From an uncultured Ruminococcus sp. (GTDB lineage Bacteria > Bacillota > Clostridia > Oscillospirales > Acutalibacteraceae): a stretch of DNA of 5,366 nt. Below the pieces are notes generated by a model. The model saw only the letters and a program-made list of their open reading frames with translations. It ran no database searches and was not told where the DNA came from. The DNA lies in NCBI GenBank assembly GCA_902803125.1, contig CADCOZ010000285.1:1-5366 (forward strand). The letters run 5' to 3'. Below, one piece after another: positions 1 through 5,363 of this stretch; position 1 is the stretch's first letter; each line of letters begins with the position of its first letter. Made by a program: the position numbers and the translations under genes.

Positions 1-1079
1 ACAGCAGTCCTCTGCCGCCTATCCCCTATGGACAGAATACCGGTTCTTCTTCGTCTTACAGCAGTCCTCTGCCGCCTATCCCTCATGAGCAGAACACCGG
101 TTCCTCTAACAGTTCTTCCGCTCCGGCACCGGCTCCCGCTTCAGAATCGGCTTCGGCTCCCGCTTCCGGCATTGGCCATATTCTGACAGCGGAAGAATAT
201 GTTCCCGATGAAGCGGCCGTGAAAAAAAAGAAGAAGCAGCGCATTACCTCGTTTATTGTCACCGTCATCCTCTTTGGTCTCGGCGGTCTTGTGCTGTATT
301 TCTTTCTCGGCACCATTACCTTTGCATCAGAGGATATCCGCACCCTGTTTATGCAGTGGTACTGGGGGATTGCAGGCTTTTTTGTGCTGATAGCGATTAT
401 TCGTCTGGTGCTTTTCCTGCGGAATCCAACGCATTTGCGTCACTATAAAACAGAGGCACAGTTGGCCGCCAGTCAAAGCCGTTTTGAGTACAGCCGCCGA
501 CAGTACGAAATCGCCAACGGTATCCAAAGCAGTTCAACAGACGACTCCCTGCCGGCCTCCTATACGCTGAACAGCCGCCAAAAACGGGAAAACAAGCCGG
601 TTTCTTTTAAGGCCGCCGCCTTATTCTTTGCCATTGGCAGTGCCGTGCTGATTGCCTTTTCCATCCCCATTATCATATCTGTTGTCGACTATGTCCAACA
701 GGAACAGTTTATCCAGCGTTCCGTCACCGTAGAGGCTGAGCTTGTTAAGGTTCGCTCCGAAAAGCACCACTCTCATTCCGATTACGGCTCGTCCCATTCC
801 TACTATATCTATTACGGCATTGTGGAATATGTCTATGGCGATACCCTTTATCAGCGAGGCGAGTTTCAACTGCCCAGCAAAGCCCATCAGGGCGACATCA
901 CAGTGGTTCATATTGACCCCGACAATCCCGGTGACTGCCGTCCCAAACCCAGTAAAGGCAATTTGATTTTCGGGGTCGGCGGCTATATCGTGCCGGTTAT
1001 CTTCGCAATCGTCTTTGTTATTGCCGGCCTATACTATATGATCAAAGCCAAACAACGGGAACGGGAAGCTGGCCGCTGA
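1..1079 (+). CDS. Membrane protein with DUF3592-like domain, 5' end outside window
   Basis: The reading frame is open from the left edge (first full codon at 3) to a TGA at 1077-1079, so 358 residues are visible and the true start lies upstream. The GTG at 219 is internal, because the same frame reads sensibly before it. Visible order: two 19-residue Pro/Ser repeats (residues 1-38), an Ala/Pro/Ser linker (about 39-57), a basic KKKKKQR stretch (73-79), hydrophobic segments at about 81-103, 119-139, 203-228 and 321-347, and a basic C-terminal tail. Between segments 3 and 4 lies a beta-rich region with a 'GD..VVHIDPDNPGDC' stretch, which resembles the DUF3592 family. The positive-inside rule suggests both ends are cytoplasmic and the DUF3592-like part is outside; this is inference. 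That domain carries a His/Ser/Tyr-rich insert (KHHSHSDYGSSHSYY, about 254-268). Function is unknown. The gene converges on the minus-strand operon. The unseen N-terminus could hold a zinc ribbon, as in some similar proteins. Confidence 0.8.
   Translation, partial: SSPLPPIPYGQNTGSSSSYSSPLPPIPHEQNTGSSNSSSAPAPAPASESASAPASGIGHILTAEEYVPDEAAVKKKKKQRITSFIVTVILFGLGGLVLYFFLGTITFASEDIRTLFMQWYWGIAGFFVLIAIIRLVLFLRNPTHLRHYKTEAQLAASQSRFEYSRRQYEIANGIQSSSTDDSLPASYTLNSRQKRENKPVSFKAAALFFAIGSAVLIAFSIPIIISVVDYVQQEQFIQRSVTVEAELVKVRSEKHHSHSDYGSSHSYYIYYGIVEYVYGDTLYQRGEFQLPSKAHQGDITVVHIDPDNPGDCRPKPSKGNLIFGVGGYIVPVIFAIVFVIAGLYYMIKAKQREREAGR
3..116 (+). repeat. Two tandem 57-base coding repeats (19 residues each)
   Basis: Units run 3-59 and 60-116. 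The first 23 bases are identical between units, and the rest has scattered changes. Each unit encodes SSPLPPIP, then a Tyr-Gly or His-Glu pair, then QNTGSS. The two bases before unit 1 (ac) match the end of the Tyr codon that closes unit 1, so at least one more unit probably lies upstream. The period is a multiple of three, so copy-number change would keep the frame. The product is a flexible Pro/Ser-rich region before the first membrane segment. Confidence 0.85.
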
Positions 1080-1165
1080 CACCCCCCTGATGCACCCCGC
1101 ACCAGAAAGAAATGCTTCGTTTAGGCATATCTTCGTGCAGATCGATAAGCCCCTATAAAACCAAC

Positions 1166-1208
1166 AAGGCAGGACACCCTCCAAAGGGCAGTCCCGCCTT
1201 TTCTTTTC
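1166..1208 (+). terminator. Rho-independent terminator between convergent genes
   Basis: The left arm AAGGC-A-GGAC-A-CCCT (1166-1180), loop CCAA (1181-1184) and right arm AGGG-CA-GTCC-C-GCCTT (1185-1200) form a long hairpin. It has one A/C mismatch on the plus strand and a small internal bulge. A T-rich run (TTTTCTTTT) follows on the plus strand, so it best serves the membrane protein gene. Read on the minus strand, the mismatch becomes a G-U wobble and the stem is preceded by A-rich sequence and followed by GTTGGTTTT. It may therefore also end the pncB operon, though with a weaker tail in that direction. Confidence 0.8.
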
Positions 1209-1229
1209 CTGTTCTGTTTCCGCTCCTGC

Positions 1230-1901
1230 TTAATCCTTCAGAGCATAGAAGCCGCTCTGCATATAGGAATGCCAAAACAGCTCCGCTGTTCCGAAACCGG
1301 TCTTTCGGAGCAATTCAAGATGGTCAGGTATCGTGATGGGAAAAAACTCCCGCCCATATCTTGCCGAATGAGCCGTAATTTCTTCTTCGGTTCGTCCGGC
1401 CTCCCGTTCAAAGGCTTCCAGCCGCCTGAGCAGAAGGTTTTTGCCGGTGTCCGTCAGCGGTGCCGTATTCTCCACACAGATAAACAGCCCGCCGCTTTTC
1501 AATGCCCGAAAACAGCGGCTGACCGCCTGTTCTCTTGCGGCTCTGGTAAAGTAATGGTGCGATTGTATAGCCGTGACCACATCGAATGATTCCTCAAACG
1601 GAAGCTGTTCCGAACCGATATTCAAAAACTGACACGCTTCTTGGTGCAGTTTCCTTTTGGCATCGGTCAGCATTTTTTCGGACGGGTCACACAATACTAT
1701 CTCCGACACGGACAGCCGTTTCAGGGCTTTTAGGGCAAAGGTGCCGGTGCCACAGCCGGTATCGAGCATTTTAAGCGGCTGATGTCCGCTATAGGTTTCG
1801 ATGACACGAAAAATCTGGTCATAAATTTCATCATAGAACGGAATGACCTTCCGCACATTTTCATCATACTGATTCACTGCAAAGGCAGAACGATTATCCA
1901 T
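1230..1901 (-). CDS. Class I SAM-dependent methyltransferase, substrate unknown
   Basis: A 223-residue protein starting MDNRSAFAVN. The frame is open further upstream (ATG at 2078), but that part runs antiparallel-free through the pncA-like gene in another frame and has no family features. The ATG at 1901 has GAGGAG nine bases upstream (1911-1916) and lies 17 bases after the preceding stop. Visible motifs of the Rossmann methyltransferase fold are: the glycine-rich motif I MLDTGCGTGTF (45-55), which binds S-adenosylmethionine; the acidic end of strand 2 in VLCDPSEKML (69-78); FDVVTAIQSHHYF (106-118) at the motif II position; and ALKSGGLFICVEN (133-145) after it. The C-terminus LLRKTGF...ELFW...GFYALK is common in small-molecule methyltransferases of the type 11/12 families. 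It is full length and cytosolic. It is the last gene of the pncB operon, which hints at a link to pyridine metabolism, but the sequence does not name a substrate. Confidence 0.88.
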   Translation of the reverse strand: MDNRSAFAVNQYDENVRKVIPFYDEIYDQIFRVIETYSGHQPLKMLDTGCGTGTFALKALKRLSVSEIVLCDPSEKMLTDAKRKLHQEACQFLNIGSEQLPFEESFDVVTAIQSHHYFTRAAREQAVSRCFRALKSGGLFICVENTAPLTDTGKNLLLRRLEAFEREAGRTEEEITAHSARYGREFFPITIPDHLELLRKTGFGTAELFWHSYMQSGFYALKD

Positions 1902-1918
1902 CTTCGGATGCTCCTCAC

Positions 1919-2443
1919 TCACTTCACCGTTATCTGACAGCTTTTCATCGTGGCCAGTGCCGCTTCGTGCAGAGCCGGCGTTACACCTGCACAGCAGGCG
2001 GCCTCCACCGACAGCGGCACCTCCGGGAAGTGTGCTTTCAAAAGCAGTGCATTGGATACCACACAAATATCCGTACAAAGCCCTATCAGCTCTATGGCAA
2101 ACGCTTCGCCATCGGCGGCTTTTTCAATCAAAGCGGGCAGGTCTTTCGAACCAAAGGTATGCTTTTCGACCGGTGTATAGTTTTTTTCGGCAAGTGCCTG
2201 TGCCACTTGTTTATCCAATTGCCAGCCCTCTGTGCCTTTGATACAATGCGGCACCGGCAACTTTTGTCCTTCGGCCGTGCTTAAATAGTCGTCAAAATGC
2301 GTATCATAGGTCACAAAAATTCCACCGTCAAAATCACGAATTTTTTGTACGACATTCGGTACAATAGCGGCCGCCTCTGCACTGCCCAGACTGCCGTCAA
2401 CAAAGTCCTTCTGCATATCCACAACCACTAAAAAGTTTTTCAT
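1919..2443 (-). CDS. pncA: Nicotinamidase-like cysteine hydrolase (isochorismatase fold)
   Basis: A 174-residue cytosolic enzyme predicted to hydrolyse nicotinamide to nicotinate and ammonia. The catalytic triad of the family is visible: Asp9 in VVVDMQKDFVDG, Lys94 in PVEKHTFGS, and the nucleophile Cys127 in GLCTDICVVS. Metal ligands are likely Asp47 and His49 (YDTH) and His66 in the PHCIKGTEGW segment. Start choice: ATG codons occur at 2449 and 2443. AGGAG (2453-2457) is only three bases from the first but nine from the second, so MKNFLVVV at 2443 is preferred. A longer frame to 2617 overlaps the 3' end of pncB and is not credible. The gene starts 28 bases after the pncB stop, so the two are surely co-transcribed, and this neighbourhood is the main reason to prefer nicotinamidase over other isochorismatase-family amidases. 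The symbol is by function and context; a related amidase remains possible. Confidence 0.85.
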   Translation of the reverse strand: MKNFLVVVDMQKDFVDGSLGSAEAAAIVPNVVQKIRDFDGGIFVTYDTHFDDYLSTAEGQKLPVPHCIKGTEGWQLDKQVAQALAEKNYTPVEKHTFGSKDLPALIEKAADGEAFAIELIGLCTDICVVSNALLLKAHFPEVPLSVEAACCAGVTPALHEAALATMKSCQITVK

Positions 2444-2471
2444 GCTCATTCTCTCCTTTTTCAAGTTTTTC

Positions 2472-3671
2472 TCAGCGATGGCTTTCCCGCTGTAACCGGA
2501 AGGCCACCGACCGCTTGAGATAATCCAAATATTCTGTGTCACGGCACATGGCTTTGCCGGGAGTATCGGACAGCTTGGCCACGGGTCTGCCGTTGACGTA
2601 TTGCAATTTAATGACAATGTTCAGAGCAGGCACCTCGGTATCATTGGTGCAGAACGTGCCAATGCCGAAAGACACTTTCGTTCTGTCTTTGAAATGCTCA
2701 TAAAGCCGCTGTGCCTTATCGAAATCCAAACTGTCGCTGAACAGCAGGAGTTTGCTTTTGGGGTCAACGCCATACTGCTGATAGTGGGCAATCATCTTTT
2801 CGCCCCATGCATACGGATCGCCGCTGTCATGCCGCACACCGGAATAGTTATTGACCATCGAGCGGTTAAAATCCAGCAGAAACAGATCGGTGGTGATCGT
2901 ATCGGTTAATGCGGTACCGTTATCACCCTGATATTCGTCGTACCAGTCATGCATCGCATAATGGTTGGTATACGCCAGCGGAATGGAATCAATGCCCTGA
3001 TACATCTGTACAAACTCGTGGGCATAGGTACCGATAGGTGTCAGGTGATATTTCATCGCTAAATAAACATTAGACGTACCCACACAGCGGTCTGTTTCGG
3101 TGGTCAGCCGATGCACCACGGTATCTTCCCATTCACGGGACAATCTTCTGCGGCAGCCAAATTCCGCAAACGGGAAGGTATATCGGCCGCTGGCGAAATC
3201 CTGAATCTTTTTGTTCAAGCGTTCTTTGGCCGAACGCTTGAGGGTTTCGTAATCATATGTCATGCGGAAATAGGTTTCGTTGACGATTTCCAACAGATAG
3301 ATTTCAAACTGCATCGCCGAAAACAGCGGTCCTTTGACAACGATATCCAGTGTGCCGTCCTCATGGCGTGTCACCGTGACATATTCCCGAATCGGCCGCC
3401 ACAGCCGCAGAAATTCCACATAGTCATTCTTAATGAACCGAATAGAACGCAGATAATTCAATTCTTCTTTGGTAAAGCGGAGGGTACACAGATGGTCAAT
3501 CTGTTCGTTGATTTCCTGCACCATTTCCTCCGAAAACACCACGCCTTCATTGCGGCATTTGAAATAGTATTCGCCGCAAAGGTCGGTATGCTTATGAAAA
3601 ATGACCTGATCCATATTGAATTTATACAAATCGGTATCCAGCAGAGATACCACAATAGGGGCTAATTTCAC
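2472..3671 (-). CDS. pncB: Nicotinate phosphoribosyltransferase
   Basis: A 399-residue enzyme, almost the length of E. coli PncB (400). It makes nicotinate mononucleotide and pyrophosphate from nicotinate and PRPP with ATP hydrolysis, the entry step of the Preiss-Handler route to NAD. Visible family marks: the N-terminal LLDTDLYKFNM (10-20); GTSN (198-201); GTYAHEF (214-220), where His218 fits the histidine phosphorylated in enterobacterial PncB (His219 in Salmonella); SGVRHDSGDP (277-286) in the phosphate/PRPP-binding part; and SFGIGTFCTND (334-344). The start is taken as GTG at 3671, giving MKLAPIVVSLLDTD. It has AAAGGA ten bases upstream and fits the family N-terminus. The ATG at 3737 would add 22 residues encoded by the promoter and leader and is rejected. 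It is the first gene of an operon with the pncA-like gene and the methyltransferase. A perfect TATAAT and a direct repeat lie upstream. Confidence 0.96.
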   Translation of the reverse strand: MKLAPIVVSLLDTDLYKFNMDQVIFHKHTDLCGEYYFKCRNEGVVFSEEMVQEINEQIDHLCTLRFTKEELNYLRSIRFIKNDYVEFLRLWRPIREYVTVTRHEDGTLDIVVKGPLFSAMQFEIYLLEIVNETYFRMTYDYETLKRSAKERLNKKIQDFASGRYTFPFAEFGCRRRLSREWEDTVVHRLTTETDRCVGTSNVYLAMKYHLTPIGTYAHEFVQMYQGIDSIPLAYTNHYAMHDWYDEYQGDNGTALTDTITTDLFLLDFNRSMVNNYSGVRHDSGDPYAWGEKMIAHYQQYGVDPKSKLLLFSDSLDFDKAQRLYEHFKDRTKVSFGIGTFCTNDTEVPALNIVIKLQYVNGRPVAKLSDTPGKAMCRDTEYLDYLKRSVAFRLQRESHR

Positions 3672-3681
3672 GGGTAATCCA

Positions 3682-3687
3682 TCCTTT
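3682..3687 (-). promoter_or_regulatory. Ribosome binding site that decides the GTG start of pncB
   Basis: AAAGGA on the minus strand lies ten bases before the GTG at 3671. No in-frame ATG lies within reach of it. The ATG that overlaps it (AGGATGG) is out of frame. Confidence 0.6.
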
Positions 3688-3688
3688 C

Positions 3689-3733
3689 TTTGAAACAATA
3701 TACAGATTGTATTATTTTGAAAAGATATACAAA
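3689..3733 (-). repeat. Imperfect 18-base direct repeat in the pncB leader, possible operator
   Basis: On the minus strand TTTGTATATCTTTTCAAA (3733-3716) and TCTGTATATTGTTTCAAA (3706-3689) match at 15 of 18 positions with a 27-base period. They fill the space between the -10 box at 3741-3736 and the ribosome binding site. Paired sites in such a place suit a repressor, for example one sensing NAD or nicotinate. I cannot match the sequence to the NiaR or NrtR operators from memory. It could also be chance in AT-rich DNA. Confidence 0.4.
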
Positions 3734-3735
3734 TC

Positions 3736-3741
3736 ATTATA
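3736..3741 (-). promoter_or_regulatory. Candidate -10 box of the pncB operon promoter
   Basis: A perfect TATAAT on the minus strand lies about 65 bases before the pncB start. No good -35 stands 16-18 bases upstream, since that space lies in the terminator hairpin (CTGTGG at best), so the promoter may need an activator. An alternative is TTTGTA (3733-3728) with TACAAT (3711-3706) at a 16-base spacing, which would lie within the direct repeats. Confidence 0.5.
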
Positions 3742-3743
3742 AG

Positions 3744-3778
3744 CAGAAAACCGCTTGCCCACAGGGGACAAACGGTTT
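3744..3778 (-). terminator. Rho-independent terminator after pduL
   Basis: Reading the minus strand, AAACCGTTTGTCC pairs with GGGCAAGCGGTTT around the loop CCTGT (3778-3748), a 13-pair stem with two G-U wobbles. It is followed by TTTTCTGC. It begins about 20 bases after the pduL stop. The plus-strand reading lacks a T-run, so the direction is minus. It separates pduL from the pncB operon. Confidence 0.75.
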
Positions 3779-3799
3779 GGACAGTATGGTCAAAAAACC

Positions 3800-4366
3800 T
3801 TATGCGAGGATATCACCGTCAACATTACCGGCAATACAAGCCGCATTCGCTTCGTCGGTATCAATATGCATAGCGGGGGCAAACTTGGGGCTGACTCTGA
3901 TAACCACATCGCCAAAGACGAGCTTTCTGCCTTCGCCGCCAACAGCCACACTAACAACCTGCTTATCCTTCAAGCCATACTCTTCTGCCGTTTTGGGATC
4001 AAAATGGATATGTCTTTTTGCTACGATAACGCCGTGGTCAATTTCCACTTCGCCCTTGGGGCCAACGATCTTACAGCCGGGAGTACCTGCCAAATCACCG
4101 GATTCTCTGACCGGCGGCACAATACCGAGCTTACGGGCATCTGTAAAGGACAGTTCTACCTGACATTCGGGTCTTTCCGGACCGAGGATAGAACAAGCCA
4201 GTTCGCCTTTGGGGCCAACAACCGTTACTTTTTCATAGCACAGGAACTGACCGGGCTGAGAAAGATCCTTTTTGTTGGTCAGGGAAGCGCCTTCACCAAA
4301 CAATGTTGCCAAAGCCTCAGCGGTAACGTGAACATGACGGGCGGATGTTTCAACAAGAATTTTCAT
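3800..4366 (-). CDS. pduL: PduL-type phosphotransacylase, non-microcompartment form
   Basis: A 188-residue enzyme of the PduL (phosphate propanoyltransferase/PTAC) family. It moves an acyl group between CoA and phosphate, and its acyl-phosphate can feed an acetate kinase to make ATP. Two beta-barrel halves are seen, each with the family's histidine signature: TSARHVHVT (7-15, His11 and His13) and VAKRHIHFD (115-123, His119 and His121). A MHIDTDEANA segment (166-175, His167) follows. These histidines bind the two zinc ions in known structures. The signature begins almost at residue 1, so the N-terminal encapsulation peptide of microcompartment PduL is absent, and no shell genes are near. A cytosolic enzyme acting on acetyl-CoA is therefore more likely than propionyl-CoA (inference). 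The ATG at 4366 has AAGGGAG about nine bases upstream. It has its own promoter and a terminator, so it appears monocistronic. Confidence 0.93.
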   Translation of the reverse strand: MKILVETSARHVHVTAEALATLFGEGASLTNKKDLSQPGQFLCYEKVTVVGPKGELACSILGPERPECQVELSFTDARKLGIVPPVRESGDLAGTPGCKIVGPKGEVEIDHGVIVAKRHIHFDPKTAEEYGLKDKQVVSVAVGGEGRKLVFGDVVIRVSPKFAPAMHIDTDEANAACIAGNVDGDILA

Positions 4367-4417
4367 ATTTGATATCTCCCTTTCGATTTTTTTCCGGCAG
4401 GACTGCCTTATATCTCT

Positions 4418-4446
4418 ATTCTACAACTTTTTTCTCCAAAAGTAAA
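4418..4446 (-). promoter_or_regulatory. Sigma-A type promoter of pduL
   Basis: On the minus strand TTTACT (4446-4441, four of six bases of the -35 consensus) and TAGAAT (4423-4418, five of six of the -10 consensus) are separated by exactly 17 bases. Transcription would start near 4411, giving a leader of about 45 bases. That leader begins with a GGCAG/CTGCC inverted repeat. Confidence 0.65.
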
Positions 4447-4457
4447 GTACCATTCCG

Positions 4458-4688
4458 TCAGTCGGAGCAAATCATTTTGGTCAGGGGGACTTTCAAGTGA
4501 AAGTCCCCCCGACACCCCCGAAAGCTGAATTTGATATGTTTACGATGAGGACACCGCAAATAATCACCGTTCACGAGCGTTTTGTGATACTGCTTGCCGT
4601 AAAATCTTAAAAATGGATTTCCGTGCCATCCATCAGGGCAAATCCTTTTGAGCGGCCGCCGGCACAAAGATGTTTCTCTCCCACTCAA
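4458..4688 (-). CDS. Doubtful small ORF, possibly a gene remnant
   Basis: A 76-codon frame begins at a TTG that overlaps the glycosylase stop (TTGA) and ends in a TGA at 4460-4458. There is no good Shine-Dalgarno site. The frame runs straight through the 34-base palindrome, which a real gene would rarely contain. Two fragments, RICPDGWHGN and LRCPHRKHIKF, look like half-lost CxxC pairs of a zinc ribbon, each lacking the second Cys. It may therefore be a decayed zinc-ribbon gene, or no gene at all. I lean towards no functional product. Confidence 0.2.
   Translation of the reverse strand: MSGRETSLCRRPLKRICPDGWHGNPFLRFYGKQYHKTLVNGDYLRCPHRKHIKFSFRGCRGDFHLKVPLTKMICSD
4480..4513. repeat. 34-base palindrome with 11-pair perfect stem
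   Basis: On the plus strand GTC-A-GGGGGACTTTC (4480-4494), loop AAGT (4495-4498) and GAAAGTCCCCC-C-GAC (4499-4513) give an 11-pair stem, a single A/C mismatch and three more pairs. On the minus strand the mismatch becomes a G-U wobble. No T-run follows on either strand, so it is not a standard intrinsic terminator. It could be a REP-like dispersed element, or an RNA hairpin that ends or protects the glycosylase transcript. Confidence 0.8.
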
Positions 4689-5263
4689 TAAGTATGGTCA
4701 CAAATTTCTTTAATTTTCTGCTGAAGCGTCAGAAAATCCTGAAAAGCCGCCGGTTTATTGTTGGGATTTCTCAGCAAAGCGGCGGGGTGCAGAATCGGCA
4801 TCATCAGAATGCCGCCTTTTTCAAAAAACTGTCCATGCTCTTTCATGATTTTAATGTCCGGCTTGATGATTTTAGCCGCCGCAATACGTCCCAGACACAC
4901 AATAATTTTCGGACGCAGAATCGCAAACTGTTTTCTCAGCCAGTCAATGCATTGTTCCTGCTCTTCCGGCAGGGGGTCACGGTTTTTCGGCGGGCGGCAC
5001 TTCACAATATTGGCAATATAGATATTCTTGTGCCGATCAAGATCAATAGCCGCCAGCATTTTATCCAACAGCTGACCGCCTCGTCCCACAAAAGGTTCGC
5101 CCTGCAAATCCTCGTTTTCGCCGGGACCTTCTCCGATGAACATCACTTCCGCATCATCTGTTCCAACGCCAAACACTACATTGGTGCGTGTTTCACACAG
5201 GCCGCATTTCTGACAGCCCAAGCATTCTTCCCGCAGTTTCGCAAACGCTTCGTTTTTACTCAT
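4685..5263 (-). CDS. Family-4 (iron-sulfur) uracil-DNA glycosylase
   Basis: A 192-residue DNA repair enzyme that removes uracil from DNA, the first step of base-excision repair. Four cysteines fit the [4Fe-4S] pattern of family 4: Cys17 and Cys20, then Cys89 in IVKCRPP and Cys105, 15 residues apart. The uracil-binding motif [20 protein letters not shown] is at 44-63, closely like the family's GEGPG/PFVG block, and HPAALL (159-164) is the second catalytic motif. Start choice: GGAGGA (5271-5276) is seven bases from the ATG at 5263 (MSKNEAF) and four from 5266. An upstream in-frame ATG at 5329 also has GGAGGAG before it and would give 214 residues. However, an extended -10 promoter lies inside that stretch, and the shorter N-terminus fits the family. 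The gene is separated from pduL by 318 bases and is probably transcribed alone. Confidence 0.93.
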   Translation of the reverse strand: MSKNEAFAKLREECLGCQKCGLCETRTNVVFGVGTDDAEVMFIGEGPGENEDLQGEPFVGRGGQLLDKMLAAIDLDRHKNIYIANIVKCRPPKNRDPLPEEQEQCIDWLRKQFAILRPKIIVCLGRIAAAKIIKPDIKIMKEHGQFFEKGGILMMPILHPAALLRNPNNKPAAFQDFLTLQQKIKEICDHTY

Positions 5264-5296
5264 CATGCATTCCTCCACAACCATATCTTTTTCTTC

Positions 5297-5325
5297 ATTA
5301 TACCACATTTCTACCCTCAAAACAA
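5297..5325 (-). promoter_or_regulatory. Extended -10 promoter of the uracil-DNA glycosylase gene
   Basis: On the minus strand TTGTTT (5325-5320) and a perfect TATAAT (5302-5297) are 17 bases apart. TGG directly before the TATAAT makes a TGnTATAAT extended -10. Transcription would start near 5290, leaving a leader of about 27 bases before the ATG at 5263. This supports the shorter start. Confidence 0.7.
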
Positions 5326-5341
5326 GCATCCTTTCTCCTCC

Positions 5342-5363
5342 ACGGAAGTCCAATTTGTTCCGT
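5342..5363. repeat. Short inverted repeat upstream of the glycosylase promoter
   Basis: ACGGAA (5342-5347) and TTCCGT (5358-5363) form six-base perfect arms with a ten-base spacer. It lies upstream of the -35 box, where it could be an operator or part of the upstream gene's terminator. It is cut close to the window edge and may be chance. Confidence 0.25.

Larger units (their letters stand above)
4367..4684. other. 318-base intergenic region between udg and pduL
   Basis: From the pduL side this holds the Shine-Dalgarno site, a short leader with a small GGCAG/CTGCC inverted repeat (4396-4407), a sigma-A type promoter (4418-4446), a 34-base palindrome (4480-4513), and about 170 bases with no clear function. 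A 76-codon minus-strand frame runs through the palindrome and is doubtful (see its own entry). No tRNA or known riboswitch was recognised. Confidence 0.7.

Noticed and set aside
83..343. 86-codon minus-strand frame over the Ala/Pro linker
   Set aside because: It is an antisense shadow of a low-complexity GC-rich coding stretch.
219..1079. GTG at 219 as the start of the membrane protein
   Set aside because: The same frame is open to the left edge and encodes structured repeats and a linker. No Shine-Dalgarno site precedes the GTG.
1902..2078. N-terminal extension of the methyltransferase to 2078
   Set aside because: It overlaps the 3' end of the pncA-like gene in another frame and has low-complexity content. 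The ATG at 1901 has a proper ribosome site.
2444..2617. N-terminal extension of the pncA-like gene to 2617
   Set aside because: It overlaps the conserved C-terminal coding part of pncB. The isochorismatase fold starts at MKNFLVVVDMQ.
3111..3665. 184-codon plus-strand open frame opposite pncB
   Set aside because: It lies wholly antisense to a strongly recognised enzyme gene and shows no features of its own.
3672..3737. N-terminal extension of pncB to the ATG at 3737
   Set aside because: The ATG follows almost directly on the TATAAT, and the added residues simply translate the direct repeats and leader. The GTG start gives the family's usual length.
3755..4372. 205-codon plus-strand open frame opposite pduL
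   Set aside because: It is the antisense shadow of pduL, whose protein is a clear family match. The shadow has no recognisable domain and no ribosome site, and it covers the terminator and the pduL start.
4453..4461. TTCCGTCAG shared with the right edge (5358-5366), possible common operator
   Set aside because: A nine-base match placed at different distances from the two promoters is not enough. It may be chance.
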